Assembly (NCBI GenBank): GCA_009377755.1
Contig: WHTM01000035.1
Span: 1-53,243 of the forward strand
Origin: Hyphomicrobiales bacterium
Lineage (GTDB): Bacteria > Pseudomonadota > Alphaproteobacteria > Rhizobiales > Xanthobacteraceae
Direction: 5' to 3'
DNA: 53,243 nucleotides
In this document: piece after piece, positions 46,439-53,243 of the stretch
Numbering within the stretch: position 1 is the stretch's first letter
How the letters are laid out: each line of letters starts with the position of its first letter
Notes under the pieces: model-generated
The model's input: the letters and a program-made list of their open reading frames with translations, nothing else
The model's database searches: none
What the model was told of the DNA's origin: nothing
Translations under genes and position numbers: made by a program

Positions 46439-46596
46439 TCGATGGACGACTGCCTTAAACGTCAAACTTTTGCTGCCTCCCCGGCAGAGCCGGGGGGCCT
46501 CCCTTGAGGGGCTAGCCTTCCATACAACAACAGAGACATGGAAGCGACTTGCCGCCGCACCGTCAGCGCCGCGGCAGTTGCCAAGGAAAGGTTGCA

Positions 46597-48249
46597 ATGG
46601 ACACACAGGTGCTGATCGCCGGAGCCGGTCCGGTGGGTTTGACTTTGGCCGTCGATCTCGGCAGGCGGGGCATTCGCTGCACGCTGATCGAGAAGAACGA
46701 GGCCCCGCTCGGCTATCCGAAGATGGAGCGGTGCAATCCGCGAACGATGGAGATATTTCGTCGCCTCGGATTGGCGCAGCGCATCCGCGACGCCGGCTAT
46801 CCGCCGGACTGGCCGATGGACAACTATCTCGTGTTCTCGCTGGCGAAGCCGCCGCTGATGAAGTTTCCGTTTCCGACCGTCGCAGAGATCACGGCGCGAA
46901 CCGCGGCGACCAACGACGGCTCGCTGCCGGCGGAGCCATATCAGATCATCTCGCAATACACCCTCGAGCCGCTGCTCAAGTCGGTGGCCGAGAGCATCCC
47001 CAACGTGACCGTCCGCTTCGGCTGCGAATTCGAATCCTTCACGCAGGATGCCGACGACGTGCGCAGCGTCGTGAAGCCGGTGAACGGGCCGACTGAAACG
47101 ATCACGTCCGACTACCTCGTCGGCTGCGACGGCGGCGCCAGCGAAGTGCGCAAGCAGCTCGGCTACCGTCTGGAGGGGGAGACCCTCAAGACGCTATGGC
47201 AGGCGCTGTTCCGTTGCGACGACCTTTGGGATCGCGTGCCTGCGCCGAAAGGGCGGCACTACCATTTGGTCGACGACCACTGGACGATGATGATCGTGCA
47301 GGATTCGACGCGGCATTTCACGATCCACTCGATTGTCGACGACGACTCCGAGATGCCGGGCAGGTTCGAGGCCATGATTGGGACACCGGTCGGTTACGAG
47401 ACGCTGCATATCAACAGATGGACGCAGCGGCTGATGCTGGCGACGGGCTATGGAAATCGCCGCGTGTTCATCGCCGGTGACGCCTGCCATCTGGTGATCC
47501 CGACCGGCGGGCTCGGCTACAACACCGGCGTCGGCGATGCGATCGACCTCTCCTGGAAGCTCACCGCGACCTTGCAGGGATGGGGCGGCCCAGGTTTGCT
47601 GCACTCCTATGACGTCGAGCGCCGGCAGGTCGGCGGCCGCAATGTCGTCGGATCAGGCCGCGGCAACACCGGCCGCAAGGTGTGGCGCGATACCTGGCGG
47701 CCGTGGATCGAGGATGACACGCCGGAAGGGCACGCGGCTCTCAAGCATCTCCTGGACGTCGCCTCGGTCGAGGCGGGCAAATCAGCGAGCGTGATCGGCT
47801 GCGAGCTCGGCTACCGCTACGACGACTCGCCAGTCATCAACTACGAGAGCCCCGGCGAGCCGCCGCCGCACGATGTCGAGAATTACCGGCCGACCACCTG
47901 GCCGGGCGCGCGACTGCCGCATGTCTGGCTCGAGCCCGGCGTCTCGGTGAACGACCGCATCCCCGACGGCTACACTCTGCTGCGGCTCGGCAAGCAGCGC
48001 GCCGACGCATCCGGCCTGCGCGATGCTTTCGCGCGGATCGGTGCACCGTTCGGCATTCTCGACATCGACAGCGAGCCGGCGCGCGCCGTGTATGGCTTCG
48101 ACTACCTGCTGGTCCGCCCGGACCTGCACGTGGTCTGGCGCGGCAATCACATGCCGGAACATACCGAGGACCTCGCTCGTCGCGTCACCGGCCACGGTCT
48201 GGACGCGAGCTTGGAGCGCGCAGCCGGCCTGGCGACCACCGTGACTTGA
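46597..48249 (+). CDS. FAD-dependent aromatic monooxygenase (PheA/MhpA type)
   Basis: The 550-residue class A flavoprotein monooxygenase has the FAD-binding [22 protein letters not shown] (residues 5-26), the DG motif [19 protein letters not shown], and the GD motif [35 protein letters not shown]. The C-terminal thioredoxin-like domain has [10 protein letters not shown]. It would hydroxylate a phenolic or similar substrate with NAD(P)H and O2. ATG 46597 has AAGGAAAGG upstream. The next gene, a 2-hydroxyacid dehydrogenase, is broken. The substrate is unknown. It begins about 100 bp after the IS200-type element. Confidence 0.9.
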   Translation: MDTQVLIAGAGPVGLTLAVDLGRRGIRCTLIEKNEAPLGYPKMERCNPRTMEIFRRLGLAQRIRDAGYPPDWPMDNYLVFSLAKPPLMKFPFPTVAEITARTAATNDGSLPAEPYQIISQYTLEPLLKSVAESIPNVTVRFGCEFESFTQDADDVRSVVKPVNGPTETITSDYLVGCDGGASEVRKQLGYRLEGETLKTLWQALFRCDDLWDRVPAPKGRHYHLVDDHWTMMIVQDSTRHFTIHSIVDDDSEMPGRFEAMIGTPVGYETLHINRWTQRLMLATGYGNRRVFIAGDACHLVIPTGGLGYNTGVGDAIDLSWKLTATLQGWGGPGLLHSYDVERRQVGGRNVVGSGRGNTGRKVWRDTWRPWIEDDTPEGHAALKHLLDVASVEAGKSASVIGCELGYRYDDSPVINYESPGEPPPHDVENYRPTTWPGARLPHVWLEPGVSVNDRIPDGYTLLRLGKQRADASGLRDAFARIGAPFGILDIDSEPARAVYGFDYLLVRPDLHVVWRGNHMPEHTEDLARRVTGHGLDASLERAAGLATTVT

Positions 48250-48312
48250 TTTTTGACGACGCCGCGCCGCAATCTGCTGCCGCTGACGACTTCGACGCCG
48301 TGGAGTTCCGGG

Positions 48313-48555
48313 ATGAGCCGACCGATCATTGCCGTCACCGACAGCCCGTTTCCGACCCTCGATCCCGCAATGGCGGCGCTGAAGCGAATCGATCCGGAGG
48401 TGCGGATGGCGAAGAGCGCATCCGCCGACGACATCCTTGCCTTCGCCCACGATGCCGACGCGATTCTGGTCACCTATGCCAAGCTCACCGGCGACCTGAT
48501 CGGTCAGCTACCTCGCTGCCGCGCGATCGGCCGGGAAATCCGTGGATTCGCTTAG
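48313..48555 (+). pseudogene. Truncated D-isomer 2-hydroxyacid dehydrogenase (N-terminal fragment)
   Basis: The frame starts MSRPIIAVTDSPFPTLDPAM and follows the N-terminal catalytic lobe of D-2-hydroxyacid dehydrogenases through DADAILVTYAKLTGDLIGQLPRCRAIGR (residue 74). Then it breaks into EIRGFA and a stop where the family continues 'FGIGVDNID'. The first 106 bases repeat exactly at 53138-53243, and the 12 bp before the start differ at only two positions. It was therefore cut by an insertion or rearrangement, leaving about a quarter of the gene. It cannot be active. Confidence 0.85.
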
Positions 48556-49513
48556 AGCTCAACCGCTTACGGTTGTTGCTTGAAGACCGCTTTTTCCTCC
48601 TTGGCGCACTCAAATCGCACATTGCCAAGAACCCCGAATACGTAATTTGATCTTGCAAGACAATGAGAAATGCTTGCATCGCCCGGGTGATCGGCCTGTC
48701 TGATCGGCGCACGAGCGAGCGCTGAATGACCAGGTCGGCGATCGGCCCGCCCGACATGAGACCGGCCTTGATCGAGTCTTGGTGCGAGGAAAACGGTGCA
48801 GCGGTATAACCGATCCCCTTTTGGACAAGATTGTGAACGACCGCAATCGAGTCAGTTTCGACAAGGACCTTCATCGTCAGGCCTGCCTCGGCCATGCGGC
48901 GTTCAAGGAGAGCACGTGTTGCGTTGTTTGGCATCGAGAGCAACAGGGGTAGCTTCGCGATGGCCTGCAGCGGGACTGGCGTGCGGCGACTGAGCTTCCC
49001 AGGCGGCCCGAAGAGCCAGATCGCTTCCGGGTAAAGCGGCGTTGTCTCCAAATGCGGTTTGCTCGCAAACGTGCTGATGATTGCCATGTCGAGCTGATCG
49101 GATAGCACAAGCTGACAAAGGTGATCGCTCATCGCTTCCTGGAGTCGCACGCGGACACGCGGATGACGGTTTAGATATTGCTCCAAGGCCTCCCCAATCA
49201 GATGGCGTGTCAGGGATGGCGGGCAGCCCAACCGAAGCTCTCCGGTCGGTTCGGCGGAAAGTTCCATGATCTCAGTGCGCGTTTCTTCCAACGTGCGGAC
49301 AAGAAATTCGGAGCGCTGCTGCAGCAGCGTGCCCGCGTCGGTCAGCTCCACGCCGCGATGATGACGAACCAGCAACGGCGTGCCGAGTTCCTCTTCAAGC
49401 AACTTGATTTGGCGGCTGATCGCTGGTTGCGCCACGCGCAACTCGGCTGACGCGCGAGTCAAATTCCGGCTCTGAGCGACCGCCACGAAATAGCGCAGCT
49501 GGGTGAAGTTCAC
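48485..49513 (-). CDS. LysR-type transcriptional regulator
   Basis: The 342-residue regulator has an N-terminal winged helix (VNFTQLRYFVAVAQSRNLTRASAELRVAQPAISRQIKLLEEELGTPLLVRHHRGVELTDAG, residues 1-60) and a C-terminal effector-binding domain. It resembles the Nac/CbbR-like group. The GTG at 49513, with GGAGGAAAAACT upstream, is the start. The last 45 or so residues (from SAPRRKKRSSSNN) are not family-like and are partly read from the opposite strand of the broken dehydrogenase, so the natural end was probably changed when the block inserted. It is divergent from two Bug-protein genes and likely controls them. Confidence 0.88.
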   Translation of the reverse strand: MNFTQLRYFVAVAQSRNLTRASAELRVAQPAISRQIKLLEEELGTPLLVRHHRGVELTDAGTLLQQRSEFLVRTLEETRTEIMELSAEPTGELRLGCPPSLTRHLIGEALEQYLNRHPRVRVRLQEAMSDHLCQLVLSDQLDMAIISTFASKPHLETTPLYPEAIWLFGPPGKLSRRTPVPLQAIAKLPLLLSMPNNATRALLERRMAEAGLTMKVLVETDSIAVVHNLVQKGIGYTAAPFSSHQDSIKAGLMSGGPIADLVIQRSLVRRSDRPITRAMQAFLIVLQDQITYSGFLAMCDLSAPRRKKRSSSNNRKRLSSKRIHGFPGRSRGSEVADRSGRR

Positions 49514-49731
49514 AGTTTTTCCTCCGCCCAAGATATAACAACTCGGCATGGCTGAACACAAATAATTCAATTGGACTTATGCCTCCCGAAGGCGGCAGAA
49601 AACTAAAAGGGGCAAGATCGCACAGTGCACCGAGCGGGGTTGTCGAATAGCACTCAGATCCACTCGTACGACGTCGCCGACCGACGCAAACCCGGCTACC
49701 GAGGCGATGCTTGCGAGGGAGGAGAAGCACC
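49514..49731. promoter_or_regulatory. Divergent control region with candidate LysR operator
   Basis: 218 bp between lysR (minus) and the binding-protein gene (plus). ATAATTCAATTGGACTTAT (49562-49580) is an interrupted palindrome centred on CAATTG with outer ATAA/TTAT, suited to a LysR dimer. No promoter boxes can be set with confidence. Confidence 0.35.
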
Positions 49732-50778
49732 ATGCGAAAGGCAGACTCGATGGAAATCCCATTGATCCTTCGGCGTCTCGGCTGCGCCTTTGCCGCGACG
49801 CTCTTATGTCCAACGCTGGTGGTTGCTGACCCGGTTGCCGATTTCTATCGCGACAAGAACATCAGCCTTTACGTTGGCTTTCCTCCGGGCGGCGGCTACG
49901 ACCTCTACGCTCGCGTTTTCGCACCACATTTCACGCGCCATATTCCCGGCAATCCGCTCATTGTGGTCAAAAACATGCCGGGTGGTGTCGGTGTAAGGGC
50001 GGCAGGCTTCATTTCGACAGCCACGCCGCAAGACGGCACATCTCTGGGGCTGTTTCTTGATGCGACCACACTCGCGAAGGCGCTGGGTGGGCCCGGCGAT
50101 TTCAAACCAGATACGCTCACGTGGATCGGCCGCATTGTTCCGACGACGACGGTATCCGTCGCTTGGCACACGTCTCCCGCCCAGTCCGTGGAAGAGGCCA
50201 AGTCGAAGGAAATCGTGATCGGGGCGAGCGTAGCCGCGAGCAGTTCTTCATTCATTCCGCTCGCACTCAATGATCTCGTCGGCACGAAATTCAAAGTCGT
50301 CCGTGGTTATCAAGGATCCGCGAGCGAAGCGCTTGCCATGGAGCGTGGCGAGGTCCATGCCATCGGCGGGATCAGCTGGGATGTTGTCCAAGCCAGCAAG
50401 CGGGATTGGATTGCCGAGAACAAGATCAAGATCCTCTATGTGCACGGCACTCGACGCGCCAAGGAGCTTCCCGACCATCCCACGATTGTGGAGTTCGCGA
50501 CCAGCGAGAAGTCGAGAAAGATTCTTGCCCTGCTGGGCAGCGGACCGGACATTGGCCGCGCAATCGCGGCTGAACCCCGGATACCGCCGGCGCGTGCGGC
50601 AGCACTGCGCCGCGCGTTCATGGCGACGATGACCGACCCCGCGTTCGTGGAGGAGATGCAGCGACGCAACCTCGGCATCGACGCCCTGAGCGGCGAGGAC
50701 GTTCAGAAGCTCGTCGAGTCCGTCGTCGCAACGCCGCAGGAACTCATCGATCAAGCCAAAGGCTACTTACAACCATAA
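49732..50778 (+). CDS. Tricarboxylate-type periplasmic binding protein (Bug/TctC-like)
   Basis: The 348-residue protein has a signal peptide (MRKADSMEIPLILRRLGCAFAATLLCPTLVVA, cleaved before DPVAD). The body begins FYRDKNISLYVGFPPGGGYDLYARVFAPHFTRHIPGNPLIVVKNMPGGVG. This is a divergent Bug form with NPLIVVKNMPGG where others have VVENRPGG. ATG 49732 has GGAGGAG upstream. It is followed by a second Bug gene and an amidohydrolase on the same strand, and its expression is probably set by the divergent LysR gene. It would bind an organic or aromatic acid; no permease is encoded beside it. Confidence 0.82.
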   Translation: MRKADSMEIPLILRRLGCAFAATLLCPTLVVADPVADFYRDKNISLYVGFPPGGGYDLYARVFAPHFTRHIPGNPLIVVKNMPGGVGVRAAGFISTATPQDGTSLGLFLDATTLAKALGGPGDFKPDTLTWIGRIVPTTTVSVAWHTSPAQSVEEAKSKEIVIGASVAASSSSFIPLALNDLVGTKFKVVRGYQGSASEALAMERGEVHAIGGISWDVVQASKRDWIAENKIKILYVHGTRRAKELPDHPTIVEFATSEKSRKILALLGSGPDIGRAIAAEPRIPPARAAALRRAFMATMTDPAFVEEMQRRNLGIDALSGEDVQKLVESVVATPQELIDQAKGYLQP

Positions 50779-50853
50779 GCCGGTGGGTGCTCAAACGGCG
50801 GCAAGTGGATGACGACTTAGCCGCGTGCGGGCGGCATCTGGAGGAAACCAATC

Positions 50854-51834
50854 GTGAAAACCAATAACCGGCATGTGAAAGCCTGCGGCGTTGTCGTTGC
50901 CGCGCTTCTCGGCGTCAATGGTTCAAACGGCGATGCACAGACCTATCCCTCGCGGCCGGTGAAGGCCGTGACGGACGTGGGAACAGGCGGCACCTACGAC
51001 ATTTTCGTGCGCGCCTTGGGCGAGGAGCTCAGGAAGAAATGGGGCCAGGCGATTGTCGTCGAGCCTCACCCCGGCGGGAACGCCGTCATTGGGAACCGGA
51101 TGTGCGCAACATCGCCGCCTGATGGGTACACGTTATGCTTTCTGTCCAACCAGGGGATGGTGACAAACGAGTTTCTCTACAAGAAGCTTCCTTATGCGCT
51201 GACCTCGTTTACCCCGATCATGAATCTGTTCTTCAATACGCAGGTCATTGTCGTAAATGCGTCCCTGAATGTCAGGTCTCTGGAGGAGCTGGCAACACTC
51301 GCCAAGGCCAAGCCAGGGACGTTGAACTACGTCGTGCCCGGCACGTTCCAACGCGTGTTCTTCGATCGTTTCAACAAGCGCTACGGAACTGACCTGGTGG
51401 CCATCCCGTTCAAGGGCGGCGGCGACGCGCTGAACGGGGTGCTGTCCGGTGTGACGCCGATTGCCTTTATCGGCGGTGCGAACTTCGCGCCGTATGTACG
51501 CGAAGGCAAGATGGTTGCGCTGGCCGTTGACAGCGTTGCGCGCTCGCCGTTGTTTCCGGAGACGCCGACGCTGACGGAGCTCGGCTATCCGGACAACTTG
51601 CCGCGCACGTACCTGGCGTTCGCGGCGCCGGCCCGCATGCCGAACGACATCATCGGCAAGGTCCATCATGACGTTGCCGCCATCATGAGCGAGCCAGCTT
51701 TCCGCAAACGGCATCTCCTGGACCGCGGGCTTGAGCCGGTCGTCGACACTCCTGAGCAATTTGCTCGCTCCCTGGAAATTGAACGCAGATTGATCCGTGA
51801 TCTCGTTCAGGAGGCTGGGATCCAGCCTCGATGA
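50854..51834 (+). CDS. Bug/TctC-type periplasmic substrate-binding protein
   Basis: The 326-residue protein has a signal peptide (MKTNNRHVKACGVVVAALLGVNGSNGDA, before QTYPS) and the classical Bug body: YPSRPVKAVTDVGTGGTYDIFVRALGEELRKKWGQAIVVEPHPGGNAVIGN, then NAVIGNRMCATSPPDGYTLCFLSNQGM, and PFKGGGDALNGVLSGVTPIAFIGG. GTG 50854 follows GGAGGAAACCAATC. It belongs to the same run as the preceding binding-protein gene and the amidohydrolase, so it probably supplies the substrate of that enzyme. Two receptors in a row without a permease is noteworthy. Confidence 0.87.
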   Translation: MKTNNRHVKACGVVVAALLGVNGSNGDAQTYPSRPVKAVTDVGTGGTYDIFVRALGEELRKKWGQAIVVEPHPGGNAVIGNRMCATSPPDGYTLCFLSNQGMVTNEFLYKKLPYALTSFTPIMNLFFNTQVIVVNASLNVRSLEELATLAKAKPGTLNYVVPGTFQRVFFDRFNKRYGTDLVAIPFKGGGDALNGVLSGVTPIAFIGGANFAPYVREGKMVALAVDSVARSPLFPETPTLTELGYPDNLPRTYLAFAAPARMPNDIIGKVHHDVAAIMSEPAFRKRHLLDRGLEPVVDTPEQFARSLEIERRLIRDLVQEAGIQPR

Positions 51835-51877
51835 AGGATGAAGGGTGTTGAGCCTCGACCGGCAGTCTGGCTTGCGG

Positions 51878-51952
51878 CGAGCGGCCCCGCTTCCGAAGTT
51901 CGTGTCAGAGGTTGCTGCGATGTATCACGAACTTCGGAAGCGGGGGCACTAG
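51878..51952. repeat. Long palindrome, type A, copy A3 (inverted, one end eroded)
   Basis: CCCCGCTTCCGAAGTTCGTG, loop TCAGAGGTTGCTGCGATGTAT, then CACGAACTTCGGAAGCGGGGGCACTAG. The loop is nearly the reverse complement of the A2 loop, so this copy lies in the opposite orientation. It sits between the second Bug gene and the amidohydrolase. Confidence 0.82.
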
Positions 51953-52040
51953 GCTCTGAACATGACGGTTGGCTCGGGCGTGTCCTCAGAGCTGCAAAAC
52001 GACGATCGACAAACACTGAGATCACAGAGGCAGGTGCAGG

Positions 52041-52964
52041 ATGATCATTGATTTCCATACTCATGTCGCTCCGGAAGAAATCAGGAGTCGGGCATTCTGG
52101 AAAGGAAAATGCCCGATGACGATCGAAAACGTACTGGAAGCCCAGAGAGCAGGCGGTATCGATCGGACCGTGGTCAGCTACCCCTATCACGAGCTGCGGG
52201 AAATGACCGATGCAGGCCAGCAGCTTGACGCCATTTCCAGACACAATCGCTATCTCGCATCTTTGCAGAAATATGACACCATCAACGTGCTTGCCTCGAC
52301 TGTTCCCCACGGGGGTGATGCATTTCTTCGCGAGTTCGAACGCGCGGTGAAGCAAGACGGCTGCAAAGGCGCGATGATCATGTCGAGCCTTCCAGGTCAT
52401 TACCCCGACGATGACGAAGCATTCCCATTCTTCCAACTCGCCGTCGAGCTCGACGTTCCGGTATTCATTCATCCGCCATCCATCGGTTTCGGGGAGGAAC
52501 GGCTGAACATCTATAGGCTCGGCAGCAGCGTCGGGCGCCCCATGGACGGAGCAATTGCGATATCTCGGATGATTGTGCGCGGCATCTTCGAAAGACTTCC
52601 CACCCTCAAAGTGGTGGCGAGCCACTTAGGAGGTGGCATCTGCGAGATGATTGGCCGCATGGACTACGCCTACAATCTCAAGGACGAGGCATTCTTCCTC
52701 GGTTCATACGAACCGCTGATGATCAAGCATCCGCCCAGTCATTACCTCAAGATGATGTACTTGGAATCGACGTGCTATCATGTGCCTGCCGCCCGTTGCG
52801 CGGTTGAGACGGTGGGCGTCGATCATTTCATCTTCGGCACCGACGCGCCGCCCCTCAAATCGCTCAAGCAGCAGGGGGTTCAACTTATCAAGGATATCGG
52901 GCTGTCGCCGGCAGACGAGGCGAAGGTCTACGGCGGCAATGCCCGAAAGCTCCTGAAAATCTAG
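52041..52964 (+). CDS. Amidohydrolase-family protein, ACMSD/decarboxylase type
   Basis: The 307-residue TIM-barrel metalloenzyme has ligands at H6 and H8 (IIDFHTHVAP), H144 (VPVFIHPPS), H195 (VASHLGGG) and D268 (FIFGTDAP). This is the arrangement of the ACMSD and resorcylate decarboxylase branch, which removes carboxylate from aromatic or muconate-type acids. It is found with aromatic catabolic and tricarboxylate-transport genes, matching its neighbours here. ATG 52041 has GGCAGGTGCAGG upstream. The substrate is unknown; hydrolysis rather than decarboxylation is possible. Confidence 0.85.
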   Translation: MIIDFHTHVAPEEIRSRAFWKGKCPMTIENVLEAQRAGGIDRTVVSYPYHELREMTDAGQQLDAISRHNRYLASLQKYDTINVLASTVPHGGDAFLREFERAVKQDGCKGAMIMSSLPGHYPDDDEAFPFFQLAVELDVPVFIHPPSIGFGEERLNIYRLGSSVGRPMDGAIAISRMIVRGIFERLPTLKVVASHLGGGICEMIGRMDYAYNLKDEAFFLGSYEPLMIKHPPSHYLKMMYLESTCYHVPAARCAVETVGVDHFIFGTDAPPLKSLKQQGVQLIKDIGLSPADEAKVYGGNARKLLKI

Positions 52965-53137
52965 GCATGCCCGCGGCGCCACAATTGCCGCCACAGGCGT
53001 CGACGCGATCTCCGACTCGCCACAGGCGCGCCGCGATCGCCGCACATGGACGCCGTCGCGCGCCTGTCGTAGCTTCCGAGCGCGCCGCGGCTTGCCGCGG
53101 CATTGCTGGCGTTCGCTGCGATCGTTGGAGCCCCGGG

Positions 53138-53243
53138 ATGAGCCGACCGATCATTGCCGTCACCGACAGCCCGTTTCCGACCCTCGATCCCGCAATGGCG
53201 GCGCTGAAGCGAATCGATCCGGAGGTGCGGATGGCGAAGAGCG
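53138..53243 (+). CDS. D-isomer 2-hydroxyacid dehydrogenase, start only (runs off window)
   Basis: ATG 53138, preceded by CCGGG, opens MSRPIIAVTDSPFPTLDPAMAALKRIDPEVRMAKS and continues past the window end. The 106 bases match 48313-48418 without a difference. The family reduces 2-oxo acids with NADH. Whether this copy is intact cannot be seen. Confidence 0.75.
   Translation, partial: MSRPIIAVTDSPFPTLDPAMAALKRIDPEVRMAKS

Larger units (their letters stand above)
45857..46500. mobile_element. IS200-type insertion sequence
   Basis: The element holds one minus-strand tnpA. The same hairpin, CCCCGGCAGAGCCGGGG, is near both ends (45857-45875 and about 46481-46497). On the right of tnpA, by its own strand, is a row of four stem-loops: 45939-45956, 45908-45927, 45890-45904 and 45857-45875. 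No terminal inverted repeats or target duplication are expected for this family. Exact boundaries are inferred. Confidence 0.75.

Overview
The window looks like a chromosomal segment of an alphaproteobacterium of the order Hyphomicrobiales, in the Bradyrhizobium/Rhodopseudomonas/Xanthobacteraceae neighbourhood. The evidence is the high G+C; a circularly permuted two-piece tmRNA whose tag reads ANDNYAPVAQAA, next to an alpha-type SspB; the order miaA-ilvB-ilvH-ilvC; hflK-hflC-DUF2065-Do protease; the many Bug/TctC-type binding proteins; and dispersed palindromes typical of this group. The genus call is inference.

Layout. 1-3.2 kb is the decayed end of an integrated element: a flavin monooxygenase pseudogene with two frameshifts, an N-terminal scrap of a tyrosine recombinase, a PIN-like gene, and the 3' half of tRNA-Arg(ACG), which is probably an old attachment site, beside an intact tRNA-Lys(CTT). 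3.7-7.0 kb is a TAXI-type TRAP transporter. 7.2-8.9 kb is leuA with a leucine-rich leader peptide. 9.0-13.1 kb (minus strand) holds a small conserved gene, PPK2, a NUDIX protein, a PhzF-like isomerase and pdxY. 13.6-15.9 kb is an osmoprotectant-type ABC transporter with permease and binding protein fused. 16.2-18.2 kb carries a GST and an exported glycerophosphodiester phosphodiesterase. 18.3-23.5 kb (minus) is the branched-chain amino acid block miaA - ilv leader - ilvB - ilvH - ilvC - LprI-like gene. 23.9-32.7 kb has a DUF1015 gene, the hflKC/Do-protease operon, thyA-folA, and tctBA without a neighbouring binding protein. 33.3-36.1 kb is ssrA, sspB and fumC. 36.6-41.2 kb has DUF4169/RHH and a giant AsmA-family protein.

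41.3-53.2 kb is accessory and catabolic: an FAD-linked oxidase, a Bug protein, a sulfatase-family hydrolase, an IS200-type element, an FAD monooxygenase, then a LysR/Bug/Bug/amidohydrolase block bracketed by two copies of the start of one 2-hydroxyacid dehydrogenase gene.

Functional links. LeuA and IlvBHC form the Leu/Ile/Val pathway, and both transcription units carry short leader peptides rich in the cognate codons, implying ribosome-mediated attenuation. ssrA and sspB encode the tag and the adaptor of the same proteolysis route. The three Bug proteins lack permeases while TctBA lacks a receptor, so they may share the transporter. The most unusual structural signal is a family of long palindromes (types A and B, about 75 and 78 bp) at 33.8-34.1, 45.7-45.9 and 51.9 kb, with decayed forms at 36.1-36.3 kb. 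Their arms differ between copies by compensating changes. A second family of paired hairpins lies at 7.1, 9.5 and 20.4 kb.
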